A program made the translations under genes and the position numbers. From NCBI GenBank assembly GCA_965196985.1, contig CBDALO010000214.1:1-64000 (forward strand): a stretch of 64,000 nt of DNA, written 5' to 3'. This document shows positions 48,528-58,467 of the stretch, piece after piece. Every line of letters begins with the position of its first letter. Position 1 is the first letter of the stretch. The notes beneath the pieces were generated by a model. That model had not been told where the DNA came from. It saw only the letters and a program-made list of their open reading frames with translations, and did no database searches. Origin of the DNA: 2-12-FULL-35-23 sp965196985 (lineage in GTDB: Bacteria > Pseudomonadota > Gammaproteobacteria > UBA12402).

Positions 48528-49914
48528 GGGTGCTGCCTTTATATAATGTAGAAAATATAGCATAATATACACTTTAACTTGATTACGGATGGTGTTTGGA
48601 TGTTAGCTAGAATTCTCTCTGATGAAAATAATGAATTAACTATTGAGCTCAAGCTTCCACTAAAAGGATCCATGCTTGAATGTGAGGATGCAATTCTTGA
48701 CGGCCTTAATGAGGTTGGAACATTAGCCACTGAAAAAGCTTTAAGTAAGTTTGATGCAGATGGCTCTCCTATCCATGTTGGAAAAATAAAGCTAACAGCA
48801 CGAAGTAGAGATGAAGCAAATTACCAAACGCCTTATGGAGTTGCTCGAGTTAAGCGTTATGTTTATCAAACCTCTAAAGGCGGGAAGATCTTTTGTCCTT
48901 TAGAAGATAAGGCTAGAATTATCCAAGGATCAACACCGCGATTTGCAAAAATAATCTCACATAAATACTCAAACTTACCTGCTCCTAGTGTTATTGATGA
49001 TCTCAAGGTCAATCATAACCGTAAAATCTCACATTCATACTTGCAACGGGCAACTGATTTTGTTGGCGGTATTGCACAAGCCAAAGAGGCTGAGTGGGAA
49101 TATGAAGAGCCAAAGCTTGATGCAGGCATTGAGATGCTAAGTATTAGCTTAGATGGTGCATATGTTCTCACCGTTGATGATGGTTATAGAGAGAGCATGG
49201 TTGGAACTATTTCCATGTATGATAAGCATGGTGCACGCCTGCACACAACCTACGTTGCAGCATCACCAGAATATGGAAAAGATGAATTCTTTAATAGGCT
49301 TGAAAAGGAAATAAAGCTGAAAAAGAAATATTACCCTGATGCTAAAACAATTGGCGTTGCTGATGGAGCAAAAAATAATTGGCCATTTCTAAAAAAACAT
49401 ACTGATACGCAAATTTTAGATTTCTGGCATGCAACTGAATATCTCGGCGAAGCATCAATGGCAGTATTTACCAAAAAATCTGAAAGAGATGAGCGTGATG
49501 TTTGGCTCGAAGAGAGATGTCATGACTTAAAGCACAAGAAAGGTGCGGCAGGTAGAATACTTGCTGAGCTTAAAGAGCATCTAAATAAAAAACTGAATAA
49601 ATCGCTTAGAGAAAAGCTAGAAGGAACAATTACGTATTTTGAAAATAATATTAAAGAAAAGCGAATGTCGTATCATAATTTGATTAAGCAGAATGCACCA
49701 ATTGGCTCTGGCGTCACTGAAGCAGCATGTAAAACAATTGTTAAACAAAGATTAGGCGGATCAGGAATGCGCTGGAAAGACAAGGGAATGAAAATCGTTT
49801 TATGCTTGAGAACACTAGTAAAGACTAAAGGCAGATGGGATCAGTTTTGGGAGAAGGTCAATGATTTTGGCGTGCCAGCAGCAATATAGCCTACATTATA
49901 TAGAGGCAGCACCC
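48528..49914 (+). mobile_element. ISKra4-family element, copy 2
   Basis: 1387 bp with duplication GGCCTTTG (48520-48527, 49915-49922). Same ends as copy 1 at 34507-35893. Confidence 0.95.
48579..49889 (+). CDS. ISKra4-family transposase, copy 2
   Basis: 436 residues, one difference from copy 1 (GEASMAVF). The catalytic acidic residues are unchanged. Confidence 0.92.
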   Translation: MITDGVWMLARILSDENNELTIELKLPLKGSMLECEDAILDGLNEVGTLATEKALSKFDADGSPIHVGKIKLTARSRDEANYQTPYGVARVKRYVYQTSKGGKIFCPLEDKARIIQGSTPRFAKIISHKYSNLPAPSVIDDLKVNHNRKISHSYLQRATDFVGGIAQAKEAEWEYEEPKLDAGIEMLSISLDGAYVLTVDDGYRESMVGTISMYDKHGARLHTTYVAASPEYGKDEFFNRLEKEIKLKKKYYPDAKTIGVADGAKNNWPFLKKHTDTQILDFWHATEYLGEASMAVFTKKSERDERDVWLEERCHDLKHKKGAAGRILAELKEHLNKKLNKSLREKLEGTITYFENNIKEKRMSYHNLIKQNAPIGSGVTEAACKTIVKQRLGGSGMRWKDKGMKIVLCLRTLVKTKGRWDQFWEKVNDFGVPAAI

Positions 49915-50292
49915 GGCCTTTGTCTCGTCGAGTTTTAGGAACTAATCCATCAATACCCTGCTTTAACCAGGCGTAATACCAATTCTCAATTGTTTTAGCA
50001 CTGAGGTGAACACGCTTACTACCTGGAATGTTGTAGGTTTGCTGGGACAACCTTTTAATAATGCTCTTGAGCTCACCATGCTCAAAACTATTTCGGCTAC
50101 ATAGCTCACCTAAAACACTTAGGCGAAACAGTGCTGTTGGGTGAATGGGCTTGGTCATTTTGCAATTCCTGTGTGATTTAACTACTTGCAATGAGTTAAT
50201 CACAACTTGAGTTGAGAATGCTACGCTCAAACTGTGTGGGGTCGTGAGGTTTACAGAAAATATCCATCTCAACTTTTTTTCACGTTAATTAA

Positions 50293-50849
50293 TTATGGGA
50301 TGCTCACTCCTGTGTTGTTAAGAAAAAGCATGATGCTCGATAAATCATGCTCACCAAGGCAGGCCAACCAAAACGCTTGTGGATCACTATGTCGCCCAAG
50401 CTGTAACCACAACGGATGTGCTTTGATATGGAAGGAGTAATCAACGAAGTGGTCAACCAACCAGTGAAACCACCTAGCAACGGTGTGTCGACTAACACCT
50501 TGCTCCTGACCTGATGAGCTAATACTTTTCCCAGGAGCACGCTCATTAACACTGCCTGCTGAACTGACCAGCAATACCAACGCTTTGGAGAAAGTATCTC
50601 AGGTAGGGTTGAACAAGTACGTTTACATTGATGACAATAAAATCTCAAAACAGGGGTGGGATTTAAAGAGCGTCCTTTACCTGGGTTCCTATCTGGTTTT
50701 CGATCATATGATCCATGTGACCATAGTCCACCTGCACCGCAATGGCTGCACTGCTCTGGCCTTAGTAGCTCTGGATTTTTTTTCAGCAGGATCAGGTAAT
50801 CACTCAGGCTTTTAATCGCTTTTATGATTCTGCGCATGACTAATTTCAC
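50293..50849 (-). CDS. Transposon zinc-ribbon/HTH protein, copy 3 (frameshift form)
   Basis: Same two-frame structure as 5053-5609, with GGGAAAA (50526-50532 on the minus strand). The rest of this transposon copy is truncated, so it is probably a relic. Confidence 0.65.
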
Positions 50850-50954
50850 TATAGTTTTTATATCAAGTTATTTTACCTTGATAGGTTACTAAAAACCTTG
50901 TTTATTATGAGATAAAACTAGCTCAATTCCCCTAAATAAAGATAGACGTAACAG

Positions 50955-51191
50955 CCTGAGATTGCCGAACTCGTTAACATGCTCACTGCTGCTACTAAAG
51001 CGCAAGATAAAACCACTTTAAAACTCATGGACATGATTTTAGCGGGTCGTGAGGAAAAGCCCACAGAGGAAAGTGTGCTGGCTTTGTATGATCGTTGCTT
51101 GACCCATGTTCAAACCGTCTCGCCGTTGCAAAGCTTAATGGCGATGCTACGCAAGGACATGGAATTTGGTGACGATGACGGATTGATGTAA
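50955..51191 (+). pseudogene. C-terminal fragment of an unknown protein
   Basis: About 78 codons open from the transposon end (PEIAELVNMLTAATKAQDK) to a stop at 51191, acidic at the end (KDMEFGDDDGLM). The start has been removed by the transposon. An internal ATG at 50979 exists. Proximity to the lipoprotein gene suggests an old conjugation or plasmid operon; no family recognised. Confidence 0.5.
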
Positions 51192-51221
51192 CGTGCTGCA
51201 ATTGCAATGAAGGAGTGAAGG

Positions 51222-51425
51222 ATGAAAAATGGCCTGCTTCGAGGATTAGGCGTAGGAATGATAGTCACCTCTCTCACGCTCGCTGGGTGCAATACAGTAC
51301 ACGGCTTTGGTGAAGACTTGCAAGGTGGTGGTCGCGCTTTATCAGATGCAGCAAAGCCGAGTCAACAAAAGTCTGATCAAACGACCAAGCAGTCCAAAAA
51401 AGTAACCCAGGCGACAGATCGTTAA
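51222..51425 (+). CDS. Entericidin-like small lipoprotein
   Basis: 67 residues. The signal peptide ends in the lipobox LAGC, followed by NTVHGFGEDLQGGGRALSDA, a close match to the entericidin A/B family. Members are small membrane-anchored lipoproteins linked to envelope stress and programmed lysis. The C-terminal tail is longer and rich in Gln, Lys and Thr. ATG follows AAGGAGTGAAGG. Confidence 0.85.
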   Translation: MKNGLLRGLGVGMIVTSLTLAGCNTVHGFGEDLQGGGRALSDAAKPSQQKSDQTTKQSKKVTQATDR

Positions 51426-51971
51426 CAACTGGCTCATACACGTCACGCTATATCTAGTCTACTCCGCTGTGGTAGACTGGCTTGTATCGCCACACCGCTC
51501 TTTAACAGGTTGATCAAAGAGAACCCGATTTAATTGGGTAGCACACGTTACCCATCTCAATGGTTGCTAGACAATAACGACCACTTGAGCCATTGATCAG
51601 AGTGCAACACCCTCTGAGACGACTGACAGTTTGAGTACTCTACCATCGGTAAAAGGATAAGAGTTAGGTCACTATCCCTCAATTAGATACCTTTATTAGC
51701 GATAAACTGGCATGATAGAAAAGCTAAGCCAGCCTCAATGAACAAGCATTAATTGCAAATCAATCACGCAACACTAACCCGCCCGATGACAAAATTTAAA
51801 TCCAACAAGCCCTTTTGAATGAAGTAGGCTCTTTGTAAAAGGTTATTCTTTACCCATTGTTAGCACCGTAGCCCACAAAAAGGTGAGCTTGCGGCAAGCA
51901 TGTGTGCATTAGGTCAGCTAGTTACTTTATCCTAAAGGACCGATAGTAAAACTATTTAGAAAGGTCCTATT
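51426..51971. other. Non-coding stretch before the IS66 genes
   Basis: No reading frame with a credible start. The left end of the IS66 element should lie near 51900, but no inverted repeat partner was found near 56030, in line with rearrangement. Confidence 0.5.
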
Positions 51972-52412
51972 ATGTTTGGCAAAACATTTGATAAAAAAGT
52001 CGTTACACCCAAGTCAGCAACACCTTCAACACTAGATAATATTGCTCAATCGCTCAAGTCATGGCGTTCATCATCAAAAGAGCCATGGGAGATTCCAGAA
52101 GACCTTTGGGTGAAAATTATTGCGCTCTATCCTGCTTATACAAAAAAGGACATTACTGAACGATTATCAATCAGCTCTAAACGGCTCAACAAAAAAATTA
52201 ATGAAAAAGAATTATTAGCCAGCAGTACATCAGTTGCCAATTCTGATGATGACCAAGCCGATGAATGTTTTGTTGAAGCCACTATTCAGGATTCAGTTGT
52301 GCTTTCACAGCAACTGATTAGCATTACAAGAACTGATGGCGTCGTGTTACAACTGCCTAAGCCGGAGTATGCTGAAACCATTAATCTGATTCTTACTTTT
52401 TGCAAGGGGTAG
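51972..52412 (+). CDS. tnpA: IS66 accessory protein TnpA-like
   Basis: 146 residues. An N-terminal helix-turn-helix-like region (PEDLWVKIIALYPAYTKKDITERLSIS, 43-69) and a C-terminal strand (LISITRTDGVVLQLPKPEY) are arranged as in IS66 ORF A proteins that support transposition. It ends three bases before tnpB. Confidence 0.7.
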   Translation: MFGKTFDKKVVTPKSATPSTLDNIAQSLKSWRSSSKEPWEIPEDLWVKIIALYPAYTKKDITERLSISSKRLNKKINEKELLASSTSVANSDDDQADECFVEATIQDSVVLSQQLISITRTDGVVLQLPKPEYAETINLILTFCKG

Positions 52413-52415
52413 TGT

Positions 52416-52832
52416 ATGCTGCAATTCACGCCTCAAATGAGGCTATTGTTATCAGTCAGACCTGCTGATTTTAGAAAGGGTATTGATGCTTTAGTTGCGC
52501 TTTGCCAGCAACGGCTGGGTGAGGATCCATTCTCTGGTACGGTCTTTGCTTTTACGAATAGCCGCCGTACCTCAGTGAAACTTCTAGTTTATGATGGCAA
52601 TGGATTCTGGCTTTGTCTAAAGCGTTTTTCGCAAGGAAAGTTACAATGGTGGCCAAACTCCCACTCAGCCACGTACCATATCGATAGCACGCAGCTAATG
52701 ATTCTGCTTAACCAAGGTAACCCTATCACTAGTCATCTCGGTGAGCCATGGAGAAGGCTCGCTAGTCAACCTCCTGTAATAAGTCAAGCGGCCTCTTCAT
52801 CGACCAAACCTCCTTTATCTTCAATCTGGTAA
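52416..52832 (+). CDS. tnpB: IS66 accessory protein TnpB
   Basis: 138 residues with the family signature SVRPADFRKGIDALVALCQQ, DPFSGTVFAFTNSRRTSVKL and YDGNGFWLCLKRFSQGKLQW. The usual length is about 115, so the last 20-odd residues (from ASQPPVIS) look like read-through into the converging tnpC end. The 3' ends of tnpB and tnpC overlap by 49 bp. Confidence 0.88.
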   Translation: MLQFTPQMRLLLSVRPADFRKGIDALVALCQQRLGEDPFSGTVFAFTNSRRTSVKLLVYDGNGFWLCLKRFSQGKLQWWPNSHSATYHIDSTQLMILLNQGNPITSHLGEPWRRLASQPPVISQAASSSTKPPLSSIW

Positions 52833-53899
52833 TTCCATGGCAACCATAAGGAGGGATCCTTAAAAACACTTGATTTATTTTCCTGCAAGGCAACTAAGTA
52901 ATCGAGTGGGTTTTCCCCGCACAATTGAGCTGTAACAATAAGAGATAATAAGATGCTACCGATGTTAGCGCCATGCTGAGTTTTATAAAACATTGCAGCT
53001 TTTCTAATGCGAATAGGAATCTTTAGTATCGCCTCGACAATGTTGTTATCTAGTGGCGCTCCTGGTGTCGTTAAGAATCGCCGAAGCTTTTTCCAGTGCT
53101 TTAACATATACTTCATCGCCTTACCAAGGTGACTATTTGGTTCTACCACTTTGTTAGATAATTGCTTATTGAGCCAACCATGCAGTTTAAGCATCAATGG
53201 TTTGCTATGCTTTCGATGATAAAGTAAGCGTTGATGTGGGTCCATTTGCTTTGTTTGCTCATCATTTCGATAAACCTCACCCAGGATTTGCATAACGTGC
53301 AAACAAGGCTCAGGATAATATTCAAGTAAATCACGAAACTTTCTAAAACCATGAGCTAAGCAATTGCAGATGATAGTTTGTAACTCTTTCGGCATGTTGG
53401 CTGCTAACGCATCACACATTTGAATCACCTTCTTTTTTTCAGCCACCCTGTTTGCTAATAGTTGTGATAAGTTTTCGCCGCCGTGATGCTCGCCTGCATA
53501 AAATAGAGCAACCTGGTGAGCACCAATAGTCTTGCTTAAAATGACTGTTGTATACATCCCTTTTCTTGGTTTATTAAGGTTCGCCTTGTTATCAGATAGT
53601 ATCGAAAGTATCTTTGCGAATGTGTCATCATGCTGAATAATATCACCGTTCGCGCCATACTGTTCTAAAACATCAAACACACGATAGCCGATATCAGCCA
53701 CCTACTCACAAAGCTCGAACTGTGTACTTGAGGGTAACGGAAAGCCTAGTAACTCTTGGAACTTTTCTTGACGGTAAAAAGGCACGCCAATGTAATACTT
53801 TTGCAAGCACAGCTTTGCTTTAAACTTAGCGTCATACTTTGGTTGCTTCCTAACATCCGTGGGTAACTGGGCAGTGATAATAAGCCCACACAAGGCGCA

Positions 53900-55431
53900 G
53901 CTAGTGCGCCATCCTTTCTGTAAATTCCATTGACTTGCTGAAAATAAGCAGGCGACTCAGTCAGATTAGAAATTCCTTTTAAGGTAAACTTAACCAAAAA
54001 AGAGGAATGACAATGAGCTGCTATAAAAATGAGAACTTAATCGAAGAAGCCATACATGTTTTAGCGATGGAGGGGTTTGAAGCTTTACCTAAGCTTGTCT
54101 CCAGGTTGATGAATGAGGCTATGTTAATAGAAAGGGAGCGCCATTTAAATGCCAGTCCTTATGAGCGAACTGGCGATAGAAACGGATATGCGAACGGCTT
54201 TAAACCAAGGTTAATTAACACAGGTCAAGGTCAGCTTGAGCTACAGATACCGCAGGTTAGAGACTCCAATGAAGCCTTCTATCCATCAGTCTTAGAGCGA
54301 GGTGTACGCTCTGATAGAGCACTTAAGCTGGCTGTCGCTGAAATGTATGTGCATGGGGTTTCCACGCGCAAAGTTGAAAAGGTGCTAAAGCAACTCTATG
54401 GAACAGATATTTCAAGCACAGAGGTAAGCCGTTGCGCTAAATTGTTGGATGAAGATTTAAAGAAATGGCGAAATAAGCCGTTAGGAAAGATAAAATATCT
54501 TTGGCTAGATGCACGTTATGAGAAGGTGCGCACTAGCGGCACAGTACAAGACTGTGCGGTATTGATAGCCTATGGCTTTGATGAATCAACCGGCAAGAGA
54601 ACAGTGCTAGGTGTTTCTGTTGCGTTATCAGAGGCTGAGGTACATTGGCGTGATTTTCTTCAGCAGTTGGTTGAGCGAGGTATACATGGTATTGAGTTGA
54701 TTACTAGCGACGCTCATACTGGCCTAAAAGCCGCTAGAAGAGCTGTGTTCCCCAGTGTTCCTTGGCAACGCTGCCAATTTCATTTGCAGCAAAATGCTCA
54801 GGCTCACATACCAAAGCGCTCAATGAAGGAACCAGTAGCTGAGGAGATTACAGCTATATTTAATGCCTCAAACATTCATGAGTCGGAAAGACTATTGGCT
54901 ATGGCGGTAGATAAATATCAGCAAACAGCACCAGAGCTTTCTTCTTGGTTGGAAGTGAATATACCGGAGGGCTTAGTAGTGATGAACTTTGACAGGCCGC
55001 ATCAAAAACGATTAAGAACCAGTAACATAGCTGAGCGCGTAAACAGAGAGGTAAAAAGAAGGACGCATACAGTTGGAATTTTCCCTAATACTGAATCGTG
55101 CCTAAGGCTCGTATCAGCTGTTTTAGTGGAAATTGATGACCAGTGGAGCGGATCACCTAGATACTTAAGTTGAAGTGAATAATAAGGCTTCATAGGGTTT
55201 TAGGATAGATCATTCTTGTTCTTATTAACGAGATATAATTGCTATTACCTAAAAGTTAATAATTTATTTTGAGAGGAGAAAAATTTGAGGTATAAATAAT
55301 TTTTTAGATTGATTAGCATAATTAATTTAAGATATTATGCGATGAGACAGGTACAATAGAGTGCCATTTAGAATTTTAAAGGTTTTTCTAAGTACTGAAG
55401 TTGGTTTTTACAGACAAAATAACGCTCTATC
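53900..55431 (+). mobile_element. IS256-family element, complete copy
   Basis: 1532 bp, duplication AAGGCGCA (53892-53899, 55432-55439), inside IS66 tnpC. Confidence 0.96.
54007..55173 (+). CDS. IS256-family transposase
   Basis: 388 residues with one substitution, Tyr for Cys131 (KQLYGTD). The catalytic residues are unchanged. Confidence 0.95.
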   Translation: MTMSCYKNENLIEEAIHVLAMEGFEALPKLVSRLMNEAMLIERERHLNASPYERTGDRNGYANGFKPRLINTGQGQLELQIPQVRDSNEAFYPSVLERGVRSDRALKLAVAEMYVHGVSTRKVEKVLKQLYGTDISSTEVSRCAKLLDEDLKKWRNKPLGKIKYLWLDARYEKVRTSGTVQDCAVLIAYGFDESTGKRTVLGVSVALSEAEVHWRDFLQQLVERGIHGIELITSDAHTGLKAARRAVFPSVPWQRCQFHLQQNAQAHIPKRSMKEPVAEEITAIFNASNIHESERLLAMAVDKYQQTAPELSSWLEVNIPEGLVVMNFDRPHQKRLRTSNIAERVNREVKRRTHTVGIFPNTESCLRLVSAVLVEIDDQWSGSPRYLS

Positions 55432-56224
55432 AAGGCGCAGCGAAGCTTTTCCAAATGATACCGTGTTGCCGTGCCTAATGAGTTGCCAGTTATACGAATA
55501 ACTACACCGGCTTTTTTAACCTTATACAGTTTCCCACCACATCCTCCAGGACAGGCATCGCCACATGCATGGTCAGCAACATGGCAGTAAACATCAGTGG
55601 CATTCCGGTAATCCTGATTACCTCGCCTGCCATGACCGGATTTCCCTTTCTTATCTGATTGACTATCACCTTTTTTATTGGCTGATGTATTATCGTCAGA
55701 GTTATTGCCAACACCCTCAATATTACTTTCAGATTCTTGGCCCTTATTCTCCTGATTCTTCTTGGGTGACTGATTACTGTCAGCTCCAAAAATAAGTTCA
55801 CGTAATTGTTTAATTGTAATTTTCTGCTGTTGAAGCACCTCGGGCAACCAAAGAGCAAGGTCCAAACAACCACCTGCAAGCTCCTTATCCTCATCACCAA
55901 GATTGGACTGATTCAAGCGAGCACGAAATTCTGCAATTTCATGCTCTGATTTAGTCGCTATATCCGGTATTTCAGTTGCGGTTGGCATAATTATTTCACG
56001 TGATGCGTAAGAAACTGTCGTCACAATAAAATAATTTTCTTTTCTAAGTCAATAGGTTAATGAAGATAATGGATAATTATCAAGCCCAATAAAGTACTCG
56101 GCAACGAAAGTTTACCTTATCCAACTTATTGGTTCACACATACTTACCGCAAGCTCACACAAAAAGAAAGGTGACTCTGCTGGTTTTGCTGATCACTTTG
56201 AATGACAGTTTTAACGAGTTGCTT

Positions 56225-56641
56225 CTATCGCCACGTGCTTTTGTGTGGGTCAATGGGAATCGTTTTAATGCCTTTCGGACTACAAGAAGTCAAAGTCATT
56301 TGATAATGAACGCCTTGAAATCCACCACAAATCTCAGTGATTTTCTGGAGACTACTCTCGAGTAATTGGTTGTACTTTTGCTCATTCAGTGGCTCCACAG
56401 CATTCGCATAGGTGGCTCTCGAATAGAGCATCAAGTGAGGCAAGGCAGCATGAATTTGCTCAACCATATGACATAAGTGGTCTTTGCCTTGGTAAACAGG
56501 CTCGCGCAAATCCAGTTGGTGCTGACAAAAATAATCAGCCATTTGTCGCAAAAAGTTACCGAGGGTTACTCCCTGTTCTTGAGCCAGCATGGTTAATCGA
56601 TCATAGGTTTTTTCTGAAACCCGTGTGCCAATTGCCTTCAT
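56225..56641 (-). CDS. Small DNA-binding protein, possibly ribbon-helix-helix
   Basis: 138 residues. The N-terminus MKAIGTRVSEKTYDRLTMLA then QEQGVTLGNFLRQMADYF fits a ribbon-helix-helix domain (strand, then two helices), as in plasmid mobilisation and partition regulators. The C-terminal part has no recognised domain. ATG 56641 follows GAGAGGGGGA. The upstream DNA (56668-56880) is full of short repeats that could be its binding sites. An overlapping plus-strand frame at 56129 is a shadow. Confidence 0.6.
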   Translation of the reverse strand: MKAIGTRVSEKTYDRLTMLAQEQGVTLGNFLRQMADYFCQHQLDLREPVYQGKDHLCHMVEQIHAALPHLMLYSRATYANAVEPLNEQKYNQLLESSLQKITEICGGFQGVHYQMTLTSCSPKGIKTIPIDPHKSTWR

Positions 56642-56667
56642 TCTTCCCCCTCTCTTTGTATTAAAAA

Positions 56668-56880
56668 CTAGCTTTTACTGTTAACATATAATAACACCAT
56701 GTTATCTTATGTCAACATTTGTTAACCTATGTTTTCAGCACGTTACATCAATTGTAACTTGTTGATTTACAGTAAAACAGTGGATAACAATGCAAACATA
56801 TGTCAGCAATCTGCAAACATAGGATAACATTGTTATCATATGATAAATTTAGAAAACATACGTTAACAGTTAGGTAACTA
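56668..56880. repeat. Short-repeat region, candidate operator or origin iterons
   Basis: Repeated variants of AACATATGTTAAC: GTTAAC occurs three times, AACATA or its reverse complement at least six times, and GGATAAC twice, in about 210 AT-rich bases. The downstream 56881-57186 has no supported gene. Confidence 0.5.
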
Positions 56881-58467
56881 GCTGATTTTAAAGGTTATTT
56901 TTTCTAAAAGATGAAAACATATGTAAACGGCTTTTTTGATTATTCTGTGCGCATTTCTGAAAAAAACAGACTGGTCATAAAAAAGTAAATTCCCTTGTAA
57001 CTCGCTGATTTCATTGCTTCTTTTTCTGAAAAAGTTGTCGGCTTTTAGCCGCGTAGTGTGTGGGTGAAAAAACGAGGGCATTTCTTCTTTAATTCAGGGT
57101 TGGCATTCTTTACTCGATTATTTATTGGGCTAATTATGCCCGTTTTAGAGGTAAAAACCAATGGGTTTTTGTAGGGTTTTTCAGTTTTGCTACTGCTTAA
57201 TTTCCGGTATGCTAGCAAGCAATTGCTTGGCTTACCAGCTTTAATTTTAGGGAACCTTTCTGTGGCTCAGAAACATTCGATCAATCATCACGACCTCTTA
57301 TTTAAGAGTTCACTGCAAGATATTGAGGTTGCCAAGGATTTCTTCAAAGCGCATCTGCCCAAAAAGATCCAGAAGATGATTGACTGGGAAACATTGCAGC
57401 TAGAAAACGACAGCTTCATCGAGTATGATTTTAAAACGGCCTTTACCGATGTCTTGTATCGGGTTAAGCTCAAGAAGGAGTATGGCAAAGAGCAAGTTTA
57501 TCTCTATGCGTTAAGTGAACACCAATCCACACCGGATCCACTCTTGGCATTTCGCCTGTGGTATTACAAGTGCAAGATCTGGGATCGGTTTTTAAAGCAG
57601 ACACCAAAGCGTGATCACAATGACAAGCTCAAGCTTCCATTAATTTTGACGGTCACTTTTTATAATGGCCAAAAAACGCCCTATCCGTACACGATGGATT
57701 TTTTTGAGTTGTTTGAAGATTCTGCGCTCGCCAAAGAACTGTATAATGCGCCTTGCCCACTCATTGATCTAACTGAAAACTACCCAAAATTTAAATCAGC
57801 AAAATAATGCTGAAATATTGTGTAAAAATGACTATGCTTTGTCTTTTTAACAAGACTAACGAGATGAGTATAAATGTTAAACTTCGCCGATTACGCTGCC
57901 CCTCTTTTTTCAAAATTAACTGGGAAAGTTGTTTTAAAAAAATCTATCGACGATTGTAGGAAAGCTATTAACTGAAGGTAGTTGTAAGTTGTTCAGTTCA
58001 TCAAAAGATAACAATGAGTATAAAAAGATGATTCGTACACTTACCGGTGAAAATAAAAGCACCGATTTAGATCCAATAAAAACAAATGATGTATTGCTAG
58101 AACAGAGCTGTGAAAAACTTTCACACGCCAGTAAAATTGATGTTCTTCATGATCCTTCTGATATTAGAAAGCCACATAGCAAGCAAACTGAAAATCTAGG
58201 TAAAGTAAGGAGTCTGGACGGGGATATTATCAATGGTTACAGCACGCATAACGCAGTTGCATTAGTACCTGGTGATAAGGCTGTGCATCTACTATCGCAT
58301 GTAAGCTACAGCAATAAAGACCCTAAGTTTTTAAAAGCTGAGCATATTAAGAAAATAGAGGCTGGAAAGCCATTTGAGGGAGATAAAGAGGCCAAGAGTC
58401 TTTATGAATCTGGTGATTACTTTAATAAAAAGCTGCTGTCTATTCGTGAAATAGAAAAAATAGGAAA

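Larger units (their letters stand above)
48223..50158 (-). pseudogene. rve-type transposase fragment of copy 3
   Basis: The N-terminal part runs 50158-49915 and 48527-48223, joined at the duplication GGCCTTTG. It ends at RRVKS just before the catalytic domain is complete. One change is seen (DVIHGP against DVMHGP). Confidence 0.9.
48223..50953 (-). mobile_element. Three-gene transposon, copy 3, truncated
   Basis: Retains the TGTTACGTC end (50945-50953 on the minus strand), the zinc-ribbon gene and the first part of the transposase. It is then cut at 48223 by the IS66-like element. The ATPase gene and the other end are missing. It carries an ISKra4-type insertion. Confidence 0.9.
52784..55988 (-). 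pseudogene. tnpC: IS66 transposase TnpC, reversed, with IS256 insertion and a stop codon
   Basis: Start MPTATEIPDIATKSEHE (55988). The N-terminal helix and leucine-rich region are followed by an Asn/Ser/Lys-rich linker and a zinc-binding stretch (CHVADHACGDACPGGCGG). IS256 then interrupts (duplication AAGGCGCA). After it the gene continues with LCGLIITAQLP and the DDE region (HDDTFAKIL; HGFRKFRDLL; GAPLDNNIVEAILK). A TAG at 53702-53704 lies in FELCE-stop-VADIGYR, consistent with CAG to TAG. Canonical IS66 order is tnpA-tnpB-tnpC on one strand; here tnpC is convergent, suggesting inversion or an unusual subgroup. Confidence 0.85.

Noticed and set aside
56129..56365. Plus-strand 78-codon frame near the small DNA-binding gene
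   Set aside because: It overlaps the better supported minus-strand gene, which has a good ribosome site and a plausible domain.
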